From positions 1 to 43,863 of the forward strand of contig NZ_JADPUN010000100.1 in NCBI RefSeq assembly GCF_015690345.1: a stretch of 43,863 bases of DNA, in the 5' to 3' direction. Shown piece by piece: positions 43,612 through 43,863 of the stretch. Both the position numbers and the translations under genes were made by a program. Numbering within the stretch: position 1 is the first letter of the stretch; each line of letters starts with the position of its first letter. Source of the DNA: Plantactinospora alkalitolerans (lineage in GTDB: Bacteria > Actinomycetota > Actinomycetes > Mycobacteriales > Micromonosporaceae). The notes beneath the pieces were generated by a model. That model was not told where the DNA came from. It did no database searches and was given only the letters and a program-made list of their open reading frames with translations.

Positions 43612-43788
43612 CCACGCGCTGGCGGGACTCGGTGAAATTCCGAACCGGCGGTGATCCGGGCGAGAGCCCGGTAAGCCCGCGACCCGGTCGGCTCAGTGCC
43701 GCCCGGTGGACCTGGTGAGAACCCAGGGCCGACGGTTGAGTGCGGGCACCGCCCACGCTCAGACAGTCCGGATGGGAGACGGCGCGCG
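43612..43788 (+). ncRNA. FMN riboswitch (RFN element)
   Basis: The conserved FMN aptamer cores are seen in order: GGTGAAATTCCGAACCGGCGGT (P2 region, 43631 on), AAGCCCGCGA, GGTCGGCTCAG, GGTGGACCTGGTGAGAACCC, GGGCCGACGGTT and AGTCCGGATGGGAGA (43766-43780). P1 can form between about 43615-43619 and 43782-43787. Such elements control riboflavin synthesis or transport genes; the regulated gene (probably ribD/ribE, given the neighbouring rpe) is beyond the window end. Confidence 0.93.
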
Positions 43789-43863
43789 GGACGGACAGGC
43801 CTGTCGGCCGGCGTCTGCATGCCGACCGCGCGCTGTCTCCCATCCGGGCTGTCTGAGCGTGGG
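43752..43863 (+). promoter_or_regulatory. 38-bp alternative hairpin of the FMN riboswitch expression platform
   Basis: Bases 43752-43789 pair with 43826-43863 over 38 bp with only two G:U wobbles and no mismatches, around a 36-nt loop that contains a GACAGGCCTGTC palindrome. The 5' arm includes the last conserved aptamer block and P1's 3' strand, so this hairpin and the ligand-bound aptamer exclude each other. The window ends exactly at the hairpin base. Confidence 0.7.

Noticed and set aside
43752-43863. Fold-back sequencing chimera at the contig end
   Set aside because: Not fully excluded, but the two differences between arms both give G:U pairs, and the hairpin overlaps the riboswitch switching region, so a real RNA structure is more likely.

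Overview
This 43.9 kb window is a high-GC actinobacterial chromosome segment. The gene order (alaS-ruvX-mltG-aro genes-efp-nusB-bldD-pyr operon-mihF-gmk-rpoZ-coaBC-metK-priA-def-fmt-rsmB-rpe-FMN riboswitch), a BldD orthologue, actinobacterial-type PriA and mIHF, frequent GTG starts and 1- or 4-nt overlaps between genes point to a filamentous actinomycete, most likely Micromonosporaceae (inference from synteny and protein character, not from a search). The first 24 bases are a Nextera adapter remnant, so the window probably begins at a raw contig end. It ends inside the regulatory RNA of a riboflavin operon.

Layout. 26-1850: three small membrane-associated proteins (one 5'-truncated). 1847-7154: alaS, ruvX, mltG, aroE, tightly packed. 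7391-9108: aroC-aroK. 9109-14391: a block that interrupts the aro cluster, with an alpha/beta hydrolase, a divergent WYL-domain regulator and a large NACHT-LRR STAND ATPase. 14392-17010: aroB-aroQ, efp, nusB. 17397-17885: bldD on the minus strand. 18170-28899: pyrimidine operon pyrR-pyrB-pyrC-carA-carB-pyrD-(bioA)-pyrF behind a leader hairpin that can hide the pyrR ribosome binding site. 29071-34919: mihF, a shortened gmk-like gene, rpoZ, coaBC, metK, priA. 35057-36135: a possible small ORF coupled to a cytidylate-kinase-like/ParB-like fusion gene. 36313-39519: def-fmt-rsmB. 39539-39590: a 21-bp perfect hairpin. 39644-41758: a lone molybdenum hydroxylase large subunit. 41813-43532: rpe and a receiver-GGDDF response regulator. 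43612-43863: FMN riboswitch with a 38-bp alternative hairpin.

How it works together. Most of the window is core metabolism: five of seven shikimate steps, all of UMP synthesis except pyrE, CoA and SAM synthesis, start-methionine formylation and deformylation, translation factors and transcription factors. Two genes touch c-di-GMP signalling: BldD carries the RGD-x8-RxxD c-di-GMP-binding signature, and the response regulator near the end has a GGDEF-type domain. The accessory genes worth attention are the NACHT-LRR protein (the architecture of bacterial NLR-like antiphage proteins), the CMP-kinase/ParB fusion, the Gmk homologue that lacks the LID region, and the orphan molybdenum hydroxylase. 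No tRNA, rRNA, CRISPR array, transposase or phage gene was seen.
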